A stretch of 64,000 bases of DNA from NCBI GenBank assembly GCA_963703235.1, contig OY969802.1, positions 2,294,001-2,358,000 on the forward strand, read 5' to 3'. Each line of letters begins with the position of its first letter. The first letter of the stretch is position 1. A model generated the notes under the pieces. It made no database searches. It saw only the letters and a list, made by a program, of their open reading frames with translations, and had not been told where the DNA came from. This DNA comes from VRUE01 sp963703235 (GTDB lineage Bacteria > Actinomycetota > Thermoleophilia > Solirubrobacterales > 70-9). Positions 62,300-64,000 of the stretch are shown piece after piece. A program made the position numbers and the translations under genes.

Positions 62300-63142
62300 T
62301 CAGCGCAGCAAATTGACGGCGCCGAGCAAATCGGCCGCCAGCGCCGAAACCGAGGCCGCGACGATCGCGGGCTCGCCGACACCCTCCTCCGCGCGACCGG
62401 CCATGGAAGAGCCCACCGCCTCCGGCCCCGAGGCAAAGAGCTCTGCGAGGTAGACGAGAGCTTGCTCGGTGACAGCCGAGCTGAACCGATCGTCCAGCAG
62501 GCCCGAGAGCGTGGTGGCTAGAACCGGCGTATCCACGGTCACCAGCAGTCGATAGAGGTCGTGGGCGTCCTTGTCGCGGAGACGGCCACCGCCGTCATCG
62601 TTGCGCTCGCCGATCTTGAAGAGCTTGGCGACCAGCAGGGCACCGGGGCCAGCGACGCGAACCGTGTGGACCCGTTCGTCAGCGGGGTCGAGTGCCGGGA
62701 TTTCCATTGGCGCGTTGTCGAGGATCGTTGCCTCGAGTCCTTCCGTCCTTCGCATCGACCCCCGGTCGTGCGGGGGTACACGGGCGCCGCGACGGTTTGA
62801 CGCGGATGGCCCGGCCATCGCCTCGGGAATCATCAAGTCGACAGGGATCCCGTCCGGGGCGAGCCACCTGCCTGGTTGTGGATTCTCCAGATCCTTGTGA
62901 AATCCAGCGGCTTCGATTGCCCGCTCGAGCTGCGGGTCGTCTCTCAGGTGGTTGCCGTCGATACCGATGTCCGCGTCTTTGGTTTCGACGGGGATCGCCA
63001 CGTCCACCTCGCCGGTATGGAGAAAGAGGGCCTGGGCGCCTATCACGATGAGCGCGTCAAGCTGGGCATGGAGCGCATCGAGCGCATCGAGCAAGGCTCC
63101 GCGGGTGCGAACCCGGAGATCAGAGTCGCCAGATTGATTCAT
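62300..63142 (-). CDS. AbiEii-like nucleotidyltransferase
   Basis: 280 residues from ATG 63142 (the ATG 18 bases upstream is less likely). Nucleotidyltransferase-like pattern: LDALIVIGAQALFLHTGEV, then TKDADIGIDGNHLRDD, where two Asp are near a usual DxD site, and KLFKIGERNDDGG downstream. Coupled to an HTH protein upstream in the same direction (23-base overlap), this matches AbiE-type systems where AbiEii is the toxin. Confidence 0.65.
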   Translation of the reverse strand: MNQSGDSDLRVRTRGALLDALDALHAQLDALIVIGAQALFLHTGEVDVAIPVETKDADIGIDGNHLRDDPQLERAIEAAGFHKDLENPQPGRWLAPDGIPVDLMIPEAMAGPSASNRRGARVPPHDRGSMRRTEGLEATILDNAPMEIPALDPADERVHTVRVAGPGALLVAKLFKIGERNDDGGGRLRDKDAHDLYRLLVTVDTPVLATTLSGLLDDRFSSAVTEQALVYLAELFASGPEAVGSSMAGRAEEGVGEPAIVAASVSALAADLLGAVNLLR

Positions 63143-64000
63143 TGGACTGCATCCAATCAAGGAGGGCTTCGGCCTCGGCGGGCGCTCGACCGGGCCCGTT
63201 CAGCAAGTCGGCCGCGATCTGGCTCGGGGCAGCGATGCGCAGGCCCTCCGGTTCGGTCGCTCTGGTGAACACGACGTCGTCGGACGGGGCCATCAGGAGC
63301 ACGTTCGCCCCGGTTTCGACCGGGCGCAGTTCGAGCCTTTCAGCGAGCTCCGCCGGGCTATTGGTGTAGATCAAGGCCATGCGTGCCTGAGCGTATTCTT
63401 CGAAGTACGCGGCGGCCGCGGAGCCGGTCAGGACATAGCGTCCCGGTCCCCGAACCGTGCGCAGCTCCCGAAGGACCGGTGCGATACCACGTGGCTCGAG
63501 CATCCGCATCGCGCCGCCCTCGAGATCCAGTTCGTAGTCCTCGGCCCAGCGTTCGAGCATCGGTCGCCAAGCGACTCCTGTGATCGGCCCGCGCCGCTCG
63601 CGCTCCAAGAGATCTTCGCGCTCGAGGAAGTCGACTACGCGGTATCCCGCTCCGGTGGAGACCCCGCTGCGCTCGATCAGCTTGGGCACGGTCATCGGAG
63701 GGGCAAAGTCGACCAGGGCTCGCACGACCCGTGCGGCGATCGGGCCTCGGAAGCTGTCCCGGGGACGTCCGGGGCCGCGCCAGGGGTCTCGTTCTGCGCC
63801 GACGTCGCGGAGAAAGAGCGCCGGTTTGCGAAGGGTCAGGTACAGGTTTCCCGTCGCATCCGCATAGCCGAGCTCCTCCGCTGCGAGTCTTTGGCGCACT
63901 CGTGCGTTCAGGTAGCGGGCGGCGATCAAAAAGGCTCCGGGCGGTTCCCGGAGCTCTTTCAGGCGATCGTCGGCACGACGTTTCAGCCGCGGTACGTCGC
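63120..64000 (-). CDS. AbiEi-like HTH protein, 5' end beyond window
   Basis: The frame is open to the right edge (about 293 visible residues). It contains a winged-helix region TVPKLIERSGVSTGAGYRVVDFLEREDLLERERRG and a C-terminal region with ALIYTNSPAELAERLELRPVETGANVLLM, QIAADLLNGPGRAPAEAEALLDW like AbiEi/transcriptional-regulator proteins of type IV toxin-antitoxin systems. It likely represses the pair. The start codon lies outside the window. Confidence 0.65.
   Translation of the reverse strand, partial: DVPRLKRRADDRLKELREPPGAFLIAARYLNARVRQRLAAEELGYADATGNLYLTLRKPALFLRDVGAERDPWRGPGRPRDSFRGPIAARVVRALVDFAPPMTVPKLIERSGVSTGAGYRVVDFLEREDLLERERRGPITGVAWRPMLERWAEDYELDLEGGAMRMLEPRGIAPVLRELRTVRGPGRYVLTGSAAAAYFEEYAQARMALIYTNSPAELAERLELRPVETGANVLLMAPSDDVVFTRATEPEGLRIAAPSQIAADLLNGPGRAPAEAEALLDWMQSNESIWRL

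Overview
The window is high-GC DNA with long overlapping reading frames, GTG/TTG starts and many 4-base stop/start overlaps. Gene content (F420-dependent LLM oxidoreductase, DUF2236 oxygenase, NfeD/slipin pair, many TetR regulators) points to a chromosome segment of an actinobacterium, most likely Thermoleophilia/Solirubrobacterales. The taxonomic call is inference from gene content and composition.

0-16 kb is mostly conserved chromosome: a DEAH helicase cut by the left edge, a TlpA-like thioredoxin lipoprotein, the NfeD-slipin pair, a GalT-like protein, an F420 oxidoreductase with an rRNA uracil-5 methyltransferase and an H1-like protein, then argF, lgt, prmC, lysS, a cation diffusion facilitator and an SDR. 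It ends in an unusual tRNA-Glu carrying a hairpin inside its D-loop.

16-23 kb, just behind that tRNA, is an accessory island with lower GC and decay: an XRE regulator, a 19-codon ORF with a strong ribosome site, an intact VapBC-type pair with a palindromic operator, two MNT-HEPN modules (one frameshifted in both genes, the other with an abnormal HEPN C-terminus), a broken third MNT gene, a DUF2283 gene and other small proteins. 23-26 kb returns to ordinary genes and a tRNA-Val.

26-39 kb is one 13-kb head-to-tail operon: a glycoside-hydrolase/GT2 fusion, an ABC exporter, four aminoglycoside-phosphotransferase-fold proteins (one without its catalytic Asp), three paralogous GT-B-like glycosyltransferases and a DegT-type sugar aminotransferase. 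It looks like a saccharide or glycolipid assembly-and-export cluster of unknown product. A seven-copy 20-bp tandem repeat follows it.

39-46 kb holds an AlbA_2/GHKL regulator, a DUF2236 protein, a short FtsH-like protease, an FHA-HTH regulator, an MBL-fold hydrolase and a secreted HExxH protein. At 46.3 kb a tRNA-Asp is followed by a 2.6-kb mini-island bounded by an exact 43-bp direct repeat of the tRNA 3' half. It carries a TIR-domain protein and a DUF4258/DUF2283 pair but no integrase; this is the strongest candidate for an undescribed mobile defence unit.

49-64 kb has a large TPR-like protein, a cupin/TetR/membrane-protein block flanked by a partial gene duplication, an acyltransferase-SGNH protein, a methyltransferase, an ECF sigma factor, three consecutive TetR genes, glutamate decarboxylase, two tandem S51 peptidases and an AbiE-like pair running off the right edge.
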